Notes under the pieces: generated by a model
Told to the model about the DNA's origin: nothing
The model's input: only the letters and a program-made list of their open reading frames with translations
Databases searched by the model: none
In this document: positions 38,071 through 48,285 of the stretch, in pieces
Position numbering within the stretch: the first letter of the stretch is position 1
Layout: each line of letters begins with the position of its first letter
Source: an uncultured archaeon
Lineage (GTDB): Archaea > Thermoproteota > EX4484-205 > JAAOZP01
DNA length: 64,000 nt
Assembly (NCBI GenBank): GCA_938045545.1
Contig: CALIBN010000010.1
Coordinates: 1-64,000, forward strand
Direction of reading: 5' to 3'
Made by a program: the position numbers and the translations under genes

Positions 38071-39365
38071 CAACCAACAAGCACACCGTGGCCAATAAGC
38101 CTCCAACGCCTCTCTACAAGCCTGCTTACAGCAACCCTCTGACCCTTCTCGGCGCAAACAGGCATCTTAAGGCTCAGGGTGATCCTGTTATCCTTCACGT
38201 CCTTCACTACGGCCTGTGTTAAAGCTGAACCAACATTAATGTTTAAAACTTCCCCAACCCGGATGGGCTCCGCCTTCACAAGGCCCCTAACGCCCACAAC
38301 TCTTTCAAACATGCTGTACTCTAGAGTAATGCTTCGTGTAACGGGCGGTAACGTGCCAGGCTTGCCGGCAAGGTTTCCAACCAGCATGTCGTTCTTAGTT
38401 AGAGAAGGATCGAGGGTTGTTCCGATCCCTACGAGGCCACCGCTTCTAACACTTTCGACAAAAACGTTGTCGAAGCCCACTGAAACCACCTCGGCAATAA
38501 GCGGTATGGTTTCAACAGTATCATCCTTCTTAACCCTGAGGCCGGGCAGTATTTCAATCTCGTCGCCAACCCTTATCTCCCCCCTGATAATCGAGCCGCC
38601 CAGTATTCCGCCGCGCATATCCCTGACTGGAGTGCCAGGCCTGTTAACGTCGAAAGACCTTATAACGATCATCCTCGGCGGAGAGCCGAGGTCGAAAACC
38701 GGTGTCGGAACCTCTTTCTGAATAACGTAGAGCAGCACGTCTACGTTAACCTTGTGCTGCGCGGACATAGGTATTATGGTAGCGTTGGCAAACGTTGTTT
38801 CAGAAAGAAAACTCTTAATCTCCTCTAGGTTTTTCAACGCCCTCTCCCTTGAAACTATGTCGATCTTATTCTGGACGACGATCAGCCTCTTAATGCCCAT
38901 TATCTCAGCAGCCAGGAGATGCTCATAGGTCTGGGGTTGCGGGCAAACCTCATCCGCGCCGATCACCAGTATCGCGGCATCCATTACGGCTGCGCCGCTC
39001 AGCATGGTTGTCATAAGTATCTCGTGACCAGGCGAGTCCACGAAGCTTATCTTCCTCTGGAAGACAGCCTCGGAGCCACATGAGCATCTTGGGGTTGTCA
39101 CAAAGTTGTATGGCGGTGGACACTTCGGACATTGGAAAACGCTGAAGTTAGCGTAGCCAAGCTTTATTGTTATACCTCTTTTCAGCTCATCACTGTGTTT
39201 AGCGGTCCAGACACCGGTAATGGCTTGGACGAGAGTGGTCTTCCCATGATCCACATGACCCAGAGTTCCTAAATTCAGACATGGTTGAATACGTTTATAA
39301 TTATCTATTTCTATACCAGAACCGTGAACGACCGTCATTCTCGCGGACTCGGCTGGCTGCGACAT
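38070..39365 (-). CDS. eif2g: translation initiation factor aIF2 gamma
   Basis: LGTLGHVDHGKTTLVQAITG; FVDSPGHEILMTTMLSGAAVMDAAILVI. Confidence 0.95.
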   Translation of the reverse strand: MSQPAESARMTVVHGSGIEIDNYKRIQPCLNLGTLGHVDHGKTTLVQAITGVWTAKHSDELKRGITIKLGYANFSVFQCPKCPPPYNFVTTPRCSCGSEAVFQRKISFVDSPGHEILMTTMLSGAAVMDAAILVIGADEVCPQPQTYEHLLAAEIMGIKRLIVVQNKIDIVSRERALKNLEEIKSFLSETTFANATIIPMSAQHKVNVDVLLYVIQKEVPTPVFDLGSPPRMIVIRSFDVNRPGTPVRDMRGGILGGSIIRGEIRVGDEIEILPGLRVKKDDTVETIPLIAEVVSVGFDNVFVESVRSGGLVGIGTTLDPSLTKNDMLVGNLAGKPGTLPPVTRSITLEYSMFERVVGVRGLVKAEPIRVGEVLNINVGSALTQAVVKDVKDNRITLSLKMPVCAEKGQRVAVSRLVERRWRLIGHGVLVG

Positions 39366-39457
39366 ATTTCTAACTCACTGTAGACGGTGCAGGCCTATTT
39401 ATAATCTTTAAAGACGAATTTCCACACGGGTCTTGGTACGCTTATAATCCTCGCTTT

Positions 39458-39802
39458 TCAAGCGTCCCCTGTGATTATCTTCATGTTAATCTGGTAGATC
39501 TCTTCGGAAATCTGGTTTCCCCTAACCAGCATTTTCCTCCTTGTTTCGCCGACGACCGTCTTCCTCTTAACCCAGATCTCCTTTTTAACACCGCCTTGGA
39601 CAGAGGGGACCATCGGTATGCCGGACCTATCCGACCCCCCTGTTATCATCAGCTTAACCCCAGGCTTACCGGCGAGAGAACCGTCTACAATACTCCCTAT
39701 CTTTAAGCCGAGCAGGGGGACAGCGTTGCTCCCCTCCAGCTTAACAGACTCTGTTTTACCGCTCTTAGGGTCGGAGATGCATAGCTTGAATTCAGGCGGC
39801 AT
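39458..39802 (-). CDS. rps6e: ribosomal protein S6e
   Basis: FKLCISDPKSGKTESVKLEG...GLKIGSIVDG; GSDRSGIPM. Confidence 0.92.
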   Translation of the reverse strand: MPPEFKLCISDPKSGKTESVKLEGSNAVPLLGLKIGSIVDGSLAGKPGVKLMITGGSDRSGIPMVPSVQGGVKKEIWVKRKTVVGETRRKMLVRGNQISEEIYQINMKIITGDA

Positions 39803-39904
39803 GTAGCAGTATGTTTGTTAAACCAGTATTAAAACATTACCTAAGGCTGGAGGCCTATAAGGTTTAAAAACACGTTTAAGTATAAACTTGTCAGGGTTTT
39901 GAAG

Positions 39905-41698
39905 CTATAAACCGTAGAACGGGTTCTCCTTCTTCTTAAGCCTGGCCACTTCCTCCAAAGCCTGAAGATAATGGAGCTCCAACTGATCCTTGAAAACCCT
40001 GTTTATCAGGGAAGCATCGTTACTCGGCACGTCGACGAGAAGAACATCATCCTCCCTTAGGTTCCTGCCCACTATTCCCTCGGGTATGGAGATTGCAACC
40101 TCCTCCCCAGCCTCAGCCTTGGGAATACTTTTACCCTCTTTCTGAATCTGCTCAATCACCCCTATTTTCTCACCTTCACTGTTGATCAAAGGGTAACCCG
40201 GCTTTATGCAACCCGCCTCAACCTTAACACCGACTATAGCTGGCTTACTCCTTCTAAAAACATATGCCGGCAGGATTCTAATCCTGCCCGGGAGAATAAG
40301 TTGCTCAAGCTGCATGCTTGCTTCTCTCTGCTTCTCCCGCCTACGCCACTCTGAAAACTCTTCGATCAGCCTGTAGATGATTCTGCCCTGGAAAACCGGG
40401 ACGTTCCTCCTCCTAGCCTCCTCAACAGCTTCAGGCATTAGTCTAACGTTGAATGCTAGCAGAACCCTGAGCGTCGGGTCCTTTGAGGAAATAGATGCTT
40501 CAATAACGTCCCTCTCTGAAACAGGCCCCAGGTCTCCAAGCCTGACTGGAATACTTCTTTTCTCAAGCTCCCCCACTATGGCCTCTAGAGAGCCGAGCGT
40601 ATCTGCTTTAACAACAACACCCTCCTCGCCGCTTTTAATCCTTATCGACTCCACTTCAGACTTGATTTTTTCAACAGCCTCCTCGATATTCCCGGAGGCA
40701 ACTGTAAGCGGGGAGCCTGGGAGAGCATCCTCCAGGTTTGGCGCAACAATTTTAACCCCCGCGGAGGGCCTGACCTCATCAACCTGGTTAAACCTGTCCC
40801 TCGGATCCCTCATCTCGTCGAGAGGCTTAGGCATGAGCAGGGCCCTAACCCTGGTGACAATCGGCTTGTTCAGCCCCATCAGCACAATAGTGTCATTACT
40901 TCTCAGCACACCGTCGAAGATAACGGCGTTGACAGTAGTACCCATCCCCGTCTCCTCAACAACCTCGAGCACAACGCCCCTAGCAGGACCCTCTGTGTAT
41001 TCGAGGCCGCTTATCAGAAACTGTTGGACGAGGCCTATTAAGACAGCTATAAGCTCCGAGACTCCTTCTCCTGTTAACGCGCTAACAGGCACTATGGCAA
41101 CATTCCTCCTGAAGTCCGTCAGCCTGTCGAACCTGTCTGACCTGAAGCCCATTGTTGAAAGATCCCCGATTATCCTGTAGAGATGCTCGTCTAGGCTACG
41201 CTTAACCCTGTCATCCTGCTTGGAGAGTGATTGAAGCACGCTTAAAACCCCTTGAGGTCTCCACCCCGGAAGAAGGTCAACCTTATTGGCCGCGATTAAA
41301 AATGGGGTTCTCCTAGCTCTAAGGATGTCTAGGGACTCTACAGTCTGGGGCTCAACTCCCTTAACCAGGTCTATCACGAGAATTGCGAAGTCAGCGATGG
41401 ACCCTCCTCTCCTCCTAAGGTTTACGAAAGCCTCGTGCCCAGGCGTATCGATGAAAAGTATGCCTGGAACCCTGAGCTTTTCCTCAAGCCTTATGTTAAG
41501 CGTTTTCGCAACCCTAACTATTACTTCAGCTGGAATCAGGCTTGCCCCGACGTGTTGAGTGATGCCACCGGCCTCCCTCATCGCGACGAAGGTGCCTCGT
41601 ATCTTATCTAGTAGAGATGTCTTTCCACTGTCAACGTGTCCTAGCACAACCACGATAGGCTCCCTAACACTCATTTGCTTACCGCACCCTCGAGACAT
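39905..41698 (-). CDS. infB: translation initiation factor aIF5B
   Basis: VVLGHVDSGKTSLLDKIRGTFVAMREAGGITQHVGAS; GILFIDTPGHEAF. Confidence 0.95.
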   Translation of the reverse strand: MSRGCGKQMSVREPIVVVLGHVDSGKTSLLDKIRGTFVAMREAGGITQHVGASLIPAEVIVRVAKTLNIRLEEKLRVPGILFIDTPGHEAFVNLRRRGGSIADFAILVIDLVKGVEPQTVESLDILRARRTPFLIAANKVDLLPGWRPQGVLSVLQSLSKQDDRVKRSLDEHLYRIIGDLSTMGFRSDRFDRLTDFRRNVAIVPVSALTGEGVSELIAVLIGLVQQFLISGLEYTEGPARGVVLEVVEETGMGTTVNAVIFDGVLRSNDTIVLMGLNKPIVTRVRALLMPKPLDEMRDPRDRFNQVDEVRPSAGVKIVAPNLEDALPGSPLTVASGNIEEAVEKIKSEVESIRIKSGEEGVVVKADTLGSLEAIVGELEKRSIPVRLGDLGPVSERDVIEASISSKDPTLRVLLAFNVRLMPEAVEEARRRNVPVFQGRIIYRLIEEFSEWRRREKQREASMQLEQLILPGRIRILPAYVFRRSKPAIVGVKVEAGCIKPGYPLINSEGEKIGVIEQIQKEGKSIPKAEAGEEVAISIPEGIVGRNLREDDVLLVDVPSNDASLINRVFKDQLELHYLQALEEVARLKKKENPFYGL

Positions 41699-41838
41699 TG
41701 TCGGCGCAGGAGTATTAATCTCTATCTACCGTTTCAGCGTAATAGAAAACCGGTTTTGAAAAACACGGGTAGGCCGGCAAAACCGCAGTATTAGTCTTAA
41801 ATGTCCGATATGGTTGTTCGAAGCGTTGACAAAGCCTG

Positions 41839-42507
41839 TTAAAAACAGCACGAGGAGCCCTTAAGAGCCTTAATGATCCTGTCTACAACAGTATCGGGTG
41901 AAACATCTCCACCAGCCTCATCAGGCTCGTAGAAGAAATCTATTACGGTCACCTCAGCCTTCCGGTAGTGTTCAAGCAGTGGAGCAGCCTCATTCTTATA
42001 GACCCTTATCCTCTCCCTTACGACCTCAGGCTTATCGTCATCCCTCTGGTAGAGCTCGCCTCCACACTTGTCGCAAACACCATCAACCTTCGGCGGCAGC
42101 GTGATCTTGTTGTATATTGCGCCGCATTTCCTGCAGACAAGCCTCGAAGACAAGCGTCTAACTATCACTTCATCCGGAACGTTCAGGTTTATCACGAAGT
42201 CTATTTTTGAAACGCCTTCTAGGAAATAGGCCTGCTGAAGTGTCCTTGGATAACCGTCAAGAATAAAACCCTTCCTACAGTCCTCCTGCGAAAGCCTTTT
42301 CTCCATAACCCTGTTAACAACCTCGTCCGGAACAAGTTTCCCGCTTGAAACATAGCTCGATATGCTTTTCCCCAGCTCAGATCCGCTCTTCACCTCATCC
42401 CTCAAAATGTCCCCGGTTGAAATATGCGGCACACCTAGCCTCGGCGCAAGCCTTGAAGCATACGTGCCCTTGCCTGAGCCGGGTGGGCCGAAGATTACAA
42501 TCCTCAT
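41839..42507 (-). CDS. adk: adenylate kinase, long form with zinc LID
   Basis: IFGPPGSGKGTYASRLA; CRKCGAIYNK...CDKCGGEL. Confidence 0.95.
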   Translation of the reverse strand: MRIVIFGPPGSGKGTYASRLAPRLGVPHISTGDILRDEVKSGSELGKSISSYVSSGKLVPDEVVNRVMEKRLSQEDCRKGFILDGYPRTLQQAYFLEGVSKIDFVINLNVPDEVIVRRLSSRLVCRKCGAIYNKITLPPKVDGVCDKCGGELYQRDDDKPEVVRERIRVYKNEAAPLLEHYRKAEVTVIDFFYEPDEAGGDVSPDTVVDRIIKALKGSSCCF

Positions 42508-42701
42508 GGAGACGAGCCTCCGTGCCGCGTCTTCCTAACGACCCACTTTACCTTCCTAGGATTTCTGCCCAGCTTCACAGAGTTTCTGAGACACTTGGAG
42601 CTGCAGAACCTCAGTATGCTCCCGTCCCTCTTAACGTAAAGAACGCCCTCTCCGATCAGGAACGTCCTGCTGCAGAAGCTACACTTGAAGGCTGTAGGCG
42701 T
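42504..42701 (-). CDS. rpl24e: ribosomal protein L24e with apparent non-canonical start (ACG at 42699-42701)
   Basis: (ACG)PTAFKCSFCSRTFLIGEGVLYVKRDGSILRFCSSKCLRNSVKLGRNPRKVKWVVRKTRHGGSSP*; absent from the ORF track because no ATG/GTG/TTG precedes the first Cys pair. Confidence 0.85.
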   Translation of the reverse strand, partial: TPTAFKCSFCSRTFLIGEGVLYVKRDGSILRFCSSKCLRNSVKLGRNPRKVKWVVRKTRHGGSSP

Positions 42702-42707
42702 GACTCA

Positions 42708-42914
42708 TCACCCCGAGAATCTCCTAGCTTCTCTCTCAGTCTCCCTAAGCATAAGTATGTCTCCAACCCTAACTGGGCCCCGCACATTCCTAAGGATAAC
42801 CCTACCCCTGTCTCTGCCCGCGAGAATCCTAACCCTAACCTGAGTAACCTCGCCCGAAGCACCTGACCTAGCTACCAGCTCGACAACCTCTGCCGGAGTA
42901 GCTTCCTCGCTCAA
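42708..42914 (-). CDS. rps28e: ribosomal protein S28e
   Basis: [59 protein letters not shown]. Confidence 0.95.
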   Translation of the reverse strand: MSEEATPAEVVELVARSGASGEVTQVRVRILAGRDRGRVILRNVRGPVRVGDILMLRETEREARRFSG

Positions 42915-43303
42915 CCGCTTCCCCCAGCCTTCGCCCTTTCAGACTCTATCTTCTTAACCACGCTTTCAAGCATTGGAGCGGCCTCACCCGGGTCTATTAT
43001 CGCCACGGCCGCGGCTGAAACATTAGAGAGGCCAGCGGCCTCGCCGAGCTGCTTCTTATCCGGGACAACTATGTACGGGATTTTCCTATCCCTGCTCAGC
43101 AAAGGTATGTGGAGGACGACCTCGACAGGGTCAGTGTTGTCAGCCACGTACGCGATTTTAGCCACTCCTCTTTCAAGGGCTTTCGTGGTTTCATTGGTGC
43201 CTCTTTTAACCTTACCAGTTTTAGAGGCGATCCTAAGCAGTTCTAAAGCTTCCTCAATAAGCTCCTTACTCGGCTCGTAGTCCGCCGTCTTAACCTTAAC
43301 CAT
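42911..43303 (-). CDS. rpl7ae: ribosomal protein L7Ae
   Basis: [42 protein letters not shown]. Confidence 0.96.
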   Translation of the reverse strand: MVKVKTADYEPSKELIEEALELLRIASKTGKVKRGTNETTKALERGVAKIAYVADNTDPVEVVLHIPLLSRDRKIPYIVVPDKKQLGEAAGLSNVSAAAVAIIDPGEAAPMLESVVKKIESERAKAGGSG

Positions 43304-43373
43304 TTCCGTTAAGCACCTCTACCCTTCCACAGCGGGGACAGAGGGGTATAAAAACTTAAACTTGAAGCTCTTT

Positions 43374-45098
43374 CTAAGGATGGGAGAAAACCAGGTTGAC
43401 AGTGCTTTTCGAAACCGCCTCCACCCTGCAGAATCCGAATCGAACAAGCTGAATAACCCTGCCTGGGTCAAGCTGTGTTAAAGGAGACTCGCCCAGGCCC
43501 TTGGTAAGGCTGGCATCAGGCATGATGACTCTTGTTTCAACAGCGTCACCGGGCAGAACCCACTGGATGAGTTTCACCCCAGAGGATTTCTCAGGGACCT
43601 CCAGACCCTTGAAAAAGGCTTTAACCTTCTTATTACGCAGGTCAATATCTTCAACCTCAACGTTGAAAAGAGACATTAGCCTAAGCCTTGAACCCGGAGC
43701 CAGGTTCTCAACGTCTTCCGATGAAACAATCAGCCTAGCCTCCCCGTTGGAAGGTTTTAAAACAATGAGTCTGGATCCAAGCTCAGGCCTGCTCGGATGT
43801 CTTAGAAGCCTCGCCTCAACCTGCTGGGGAATGTTTCTGACAGCCATCGTGAACGGGTTTTTCACGAAGTAGTATCGCTCTGCCTCCCAGTCTACAGCCT
43901 CCCTGTTGTACGCGTAAAGATTCTCCCATTTAACGGTTGACTCAGCTATGTTCAAGCCCATTTCAAGCATAATCCTCCTCACCACCTCAGGCTTGAATCC
44001 TCTTCTCCTTAAAGCCTTAAGCGTGCCGAGTCTAGGATCGTCCAGCCCGGTGTAAGCACCCTCCGCCAGACCCTTCATTATCCTGGATTTGCTCAACACA
44101 CTGCCCTCAAGCCTAACTCTGCCTATGTGGACTGAAAGCGGGGGTGGAGAGCCCAAGTATTTGAAGACGTATGATTGACGGACCTCGTTCGTCAAATGCT
44201 CCTTACCCCTTATCACGTGGGAAACCTTCATCTCATGATCGTCAATGGCGCAGGACCAGTTGTAGAGCGGCCAGACCCTGAAGCCCGTGACCCTGGGATG
44301 TTTCGCAACATCTATCCTTAACGCGGGCCAGTCTCTCACCGCAGGATTAGGATGCTTCATATCGGTCTTGACCCTCACAACAGCCTCACCCGGGTTGAGG
44401 CTCCCGTTCAGCATCTTCTCCCAGAGGCTTAAGCCTAAATTCGGATCCTGATCCCTATGCGGGCATGGCTCACCCTTCTTTTCGAAAACCCTGAATTCCT
44501 CGGGTTTGCAGAGGCAGACGTACGCGAGGCCTCTTTCAATAAACTTTTCAGCATATTCGTAGTATGTTTGAAGCCTGTCTGACTGGTAATGTATCTCATC
44601 GGGATGGATGCCGAGCCACTCCAGGTCTTCAATAATCCAGTCGTAAGCCTCCTTCAACGGAGGCTTGACTGAGGGAGACGTGTCTTCAAACCTTAGAATA
44701 AGCTTGCCGTTCATCATCTTGGCGTAATAGTTGCAGAGCACAGCCGGCCTTGCGTTGCCAAGCGTAAGAGGCCCATCTGGATTCGGAGCGAACCTTAAAA
44801 CAACTTTAGAGAAGCCCTCTGCCCTAGGCAGTGGAGAAACCTCCTGTTTCAACACCTTCCCCGTTCTCTCAACAACCCCTAGCCTCTTAATTAGCTCAGC
44901 CTGCTCTTCAAGCGTAAGCCTGTTAACCCTCTCAGTCACCTCCCGGATTAGTGGAATAAGCTCCTTAACGCTGCTTCTTAAACCGGGGTTCATGCCGAGC
45001 AGTTTCCCAAGCACCGCCTCAGCCCTAGCCACACCCTTGAAAGCCAAAGCGTTCTCAAGCGCAAGCCTCTCTATCAGGCTGACGAGCTCCTCGCTCAT
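43374..45098 (-). CDS. gltX: glutamyl-tRNA synthetase
   Basis: VVLRFAPNPDGPLTLGNARPA; class I GluRS; archaeal-type anticodon-binding region. Confidence 0.94.
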   Translation of the reverse strand: MSEELVSLIERLALENALAFKGVARAEAVLGKLLGMNPGLRSSVKELIPLIREVTERVNRLTLEEQAELIKRLGVVERTGKVLKQEVSPLPRAEGFSKVVLRFAPNPDGPLTLGNARPAVLCNYYAKMMNGKLILRFEDTSPSVKPPLKEAYDWIIEDLEWLGIHPDEIHYQSDRLQTYYEYAEKFIERGLAYVCLCKPEEFRVFEKKGEPCPHRDQDPNLGLSLWEKMLNGSLNPGEAVVRVKTDMKHPNPAVRDWPALRIDVAKHPRVTGFRVWPLYNWSCAIDDHEMKVSHVIRGKEHLTNEVRQSYVFKYLGSPPPLSVHIGRVRLEGSVLSKSRIMKGLAEGAYTGLDDPRLGTLKALRRRGFKPEVVRRIMLEMGLNIAESTVKWENLYAYNREAVDWEAERYYFVKNPFTMAVRNIPQQVEARLLRHPSRPELGSRLIVLKPSNGEARLIVSSEDVENLAPGSRLRLMSLFNVEVEDIDLRNKKVKAFFKGLEVPEKSSGVKLIQWVLPGDAVETRVIMPDASLTKGLGESPLTQLDPGRVIQLVRFGFCRVEAVSKSTVNLVFSHP

Positions 45099-46189
45099 AC
45101 GATTCTCCTCCCGTTTAGAAGCCTCGCCAGCAGTCCTCTCTGTTCAAGCCATTCAGCCGTCCTACCCCTTACAACAAGCGGTGCTGAGCTGAGCTCCTCA
45201 ATACTCCTAGCGCCGGCAAGGAACATCGTGAACTTTAAGGCAAGCTCGAATGATTTAACCAGTCTCCTAGCCTCCTCAACACCGCCCTTCGAGAAGGAAA
45301 CCAGGAACGGCATAGCCATACCCGTGCAGCTAGCCCCGAGGGCGATGGCTTTCGCAGCGTCAACACCAGTCCTAACGCCTCCGCTCGCTATAACTCTCAG
45401 GCTGCGCGTGGACATTTTTGATTCAACGATGCTGACGGCTGTTGGAACACCCCAGTCCCAAAGAGCCTTGCCCAGCAGAGAAGCCTTGCTCCCACTTCTC
45501 CTTGAACGATAATATTCTACGGCATACCAGCTTGTCCCACCGACACCGGCTACGTCAACCCATTTAACGCCCCAGGACTCTGCGAGCCTAGCAGCCTCCC
45601 CGCTGAAGCCGGCGCCAGTCTCCTTGAGGCAAAGCCTCTCCCCCAGCCTCCAGGATAGTTCAGCCACATGGTTGCCAACTCCTTTGAAACAAGTTTCCCC
45701 CTCAGGCATAACAAGCTCCTGAAGCTTGTTGAAATGTATGGCCAGCGCGTCAGCCCCAACGATCTCCATTGTTTTCAAAGCATACTCTGAGCCGTGTTTA
45801 GCAACCTGGGCGGCGCCTATGTTCGAAATCACCAGCGTCCCCGGAGCCCTTTCCCTGACTACTGAATAAGTGTCTACAAGACTAGGATCCTCCATCGCAG
45901 CCCTGACGCTTCCAACACCGATCCCTATCCCTTCGGCTTCAGCAACCTCAGCCAGACCCATGTTTATTCTTTTAGCCTCCTTTGTCCCCCCGGTTAAAGC
46001 CTCTATTATGAGCGGCAGCCTAAGCCTCTTACCCATGACTGTAACACTGGTTTCTACATCGCTCAGATCAATCTCGCAGACAGCGTTGTGAATAAGCTCA
46101 ACATCCTCGAAACCCGCGGAAACCCTGGAGGAAACATCCTTCTCCAAGGCTATTCGAATATGCTCAGCCTTCCTGCTCTCGGTTGCCAC
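45095..46189 (-). CDS. fni: isopentenyl-diphosphate delta-isomerase type 2
   Basis: LIIEALTGGTKEAKRINMGLAEVAEAEGIGIGVGSVRAAMEDPS; ETGAGFSGEAA; GGTSWYAVE. Confidence 0.94.
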   Translation of the reverse strand: MATESRKAEHIRIALEKDVSSRVSAGFEDVELIHNAVCEIDLSDVETSVTVMGKRLRLPLIIEALTGGTKEAKRINMGLAEVAEAEGIGIGVGSVRAAMEDPSLVDTYSVVRERAPGTLVISNIGAAQVAKHGSEYALKTMEIVGADALAIHFNKLQELVMPEGETCFKGVGNHVAELSWRLGERLCLKETGAGFSGEAARLAESWGVKWVDVAGVGGTSWYAVEYYRSRRSGSKASLLGKALWDWGVPTAVSIVESKMSTRSLRVIASGGVRTGVDAAKAIALGASCTGMAMPFLVSFSKGGVEEARRLVKSFELALKFTMFLAGARSIEELSSAPLVVRGRTAEWLEQRGLLARLLNGRRIV

Positions 46190-46419
46190 GGTTTAAGGAT
46201 TCTTCGAGAGTTTTTAACTCTGTTGCCAGCATGGTTTAACCAACCGCTGAAGTTGGCCAAATATACGTGGAATAATGGGTTTATATGAATGCTGTTAGCC
46301 CCGACTCCAAGAGTAAACTGTTTCTCGACCATGGGTGGCGAGTAGAGATTCTGCGACTTTTTTTATCACCTGGATTCACTGTCTCCACAAGAGATTCTAT
46401 ACGGATGTGAAACGGTTTT

Positions 46420-47376
46420 CTACTCTAATTCCTCCGTGTAAACTCCTTTTTCAACCGTTCTAAGGATCATCGTATGAGCATTCAGATTGCGCAACGCTTC
46501 CTCAACGGTGTTCAACGAGCCCTCATCAACCAGTGTAATGACGCATCCTCCACCGCCTCCGCCAGTAAGCTTAGCACCATACGCGCCGGCTGAAATGCTT
46601 GTCCACACCAGGGAGTCAAGCCTACTGTTTGAGACGCCCATTAGGGAGAGGAGAAGATGGTTTAACGTAATTAGCCTGCCTGCTTCAACCATGTCAGTCT
46701 GAAGGAGGCGGCTTATCTTGATTGTGACATCACTTATGGAAGACATAATTATGTTGAAGAGATCCGGTTCCCTCTCCTTGAGGGACGCTACTTTGAGAAT
46801 CATGTCCTTCGTACTCCGCTCCAAGCCTGAGTCAGCCAGCAGGAATATGCCTTGGCCTGCCTCAAGCTTCTCAATCCCCTTGTCTTTAACGAACAGGATT
46901 AAGCCACCCCAGAGTGCTGCCGCCACGTCTACGCCGCTCGGATTAACGTGCGCAACCTTTTCACCCTCCATCGCGAGGCTAAAAACTTTTTCGTCAAAAG
47001 GCTTCTCGTAAACCAGTTTGAGCAGAGCGTTGGCCAATGCGACGGATAATGAGGCTGAAGAACCCATTCCAGAAGCGGGGGGAATATCTGAGCTTATGCG
47101 GATCCTGAGCCTACCTTTAAAACCTTCTGAATCCCGGAATACGTCTATGATTCTCGCGAAAGGCTTTAGCTGGCTTGGGCCTGAGAAAGCCCTGCCTATC
47201 ATCTTCGCAACCCCATACTTGTCTGAGAATATTTCGTGGGCACCGATCTCGTCGAAAGCTTCAACAGAAACCTTCGAGTAAACGTTTACAGCAGCCACTA
47301 GGGCGGGGTGGCCATATACTACGGAGTGCTCGCCGGAAATGATTACTTTCCCAGGAGCCTTGCAGACTATTTTCAA
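46420..47376 (-). CDS. mvk: mevalonate kinase
   Basis: CKAPGKVIISGEHSVVYGHPALVAAV; IPPASGMGSSASLSVA; KLTGGGGGGCVI. Confidence 0.95.
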   Translation of the reverse strand: MKIVCKAPGKVIISGEHSVVYGHPALVAAVNVYSKVSVEAFDEIGAHEIFSDKYGVAKMIGRAFSGPSQLKPFARIIDVFRDSEGFKGRLRIRISSDIPPASGMGSSASLSVALANALLKLVYEKPFDEKVFSLAMEGEKVAHVNPSGVDVAAALWGGLILFVKDKGIEKLEAGQGIFLLADSGLERSTKDMILKVASLKEREPDLFNIIMSSISDVTIKISRLLQTDMVEAGRLITLNHLLLSLMGVSNSRLDSLVWTSISAGAYGAKLTGGGGGGCVITLVDEGSLNTVEEALRNLNAHTMILRTVEKGVYTEELE

Positions 47377-47382
47377 CAGTGT

Positions 47383-48285
47383 TCACTTGTAGAAGGCTAT
47401 TGAAGCGTAACCCACCACACCACCGTAATCGCCTGAAATCTCTCCGCTGTTATAGTATTTCAACAGGGCGGATTTAGAGCACCCCATCTCCTTCACGCAT
47501 GAGACTAGCGCTATAACTGGACCTAGGCCGCAGAGCGACTCATAATTGACGGCGACGGAGTGAATCAGCTTCTCGTCCAGCGACTCTATTGCTCTGATGG
47601 TCTTCATATCGTTCTCCTCAGCCTCCCCTGCTGGAACATAATGGCTCATGTCCGAGCTGGCGATAACGATGGCCTTTTTCCCTTCAAGAGCCCTGGATAA
47701 AGCTTTTCCAAGCCTAATATTCCTTTCAAGGTTGAAATCATGTATAATTATTGGGATGAGCTTGAACGAGCCTCCGTAGACAAGCTGGAGGAATGGGAGC
47801 TGTATTTCAACAGAGTGTTCGAAAGCATGCGCGTGAAAATTATCCTCGATGAAGGGCGCTGAGCTGAGCAGCAGGCTCACCGTCTGCCTGTCGACCTCCA
47901 CGTCACCGAGCGGAGTACGCCAAACACCTTCGCTCATAGTGGCGAAGCCCGTGGAAGCCATATGGTGGTCGGGCCCCATCACCACCAGCGTTTCCCTAGG
48001 ACCATGGTTAGCAGCCTCGCTGTATGCCCATGTGGCAGCCATACCTGAGTAAACGTATCCGGCATGTGGAACCATGAGGCCAAGCAAGCGGGGATCGTAC
48101 TCTCCGAGAACCGGGATGCTTCCGTATCCCAGTCTCCCCTTGAAAAGACTTTGAAGCTGCTCTAGGAGTCTCTCCCTAGTACCCTCGTACCAGCTTCCAG
48201 CGTACGCTGGCTTTCTAACCCTAGCCATGCTAGACTGTCCTCGCAGCCTCCTCAATCTGGGTCTCGAAAGCGTGGAAGTTTTCAC
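47383..48285 (-). CDS. MEMO1 family / AmmeMemoRadiSam protein B
   Basis: RKPAYAGSWYEG; LMVPHAGYVYSGMAATWAY; IASSDMSHY. Confidence 0.92.
   Translation of the reverse strand: MKTSTLSRPRLRRLRGQSSMARVRKPAYAGSWYEGTRERLLEQLQSLFKGRLGYGSIPVLGEYDPRLLGLMVPHAGYVYSGMAATWAYSEAANHGPRETLVVMGPDHHMASTGFATMSEGVWRTPLGDVEVDRQTVSLLLSSAPFIEDNFHAHAFEHSVEIQLPFLQLVYGGSFKLIPIIIHDFNLERNIRLGKALSRALEGKKAIVIASSDMSHYVPAGEAEENDMKTIRAIESLDEKLIHSVAVNYESLCGLGPVIALVSCVKEMGCSKSALLKYYNSGEISGDYGGVVGYASIAFYK

Noticed and set aside
40377-41180. 267-aa + strand ORF opposite infB
   Set aside because: Low-complexity antisense ORF; infB on the other strand is unambiguous.
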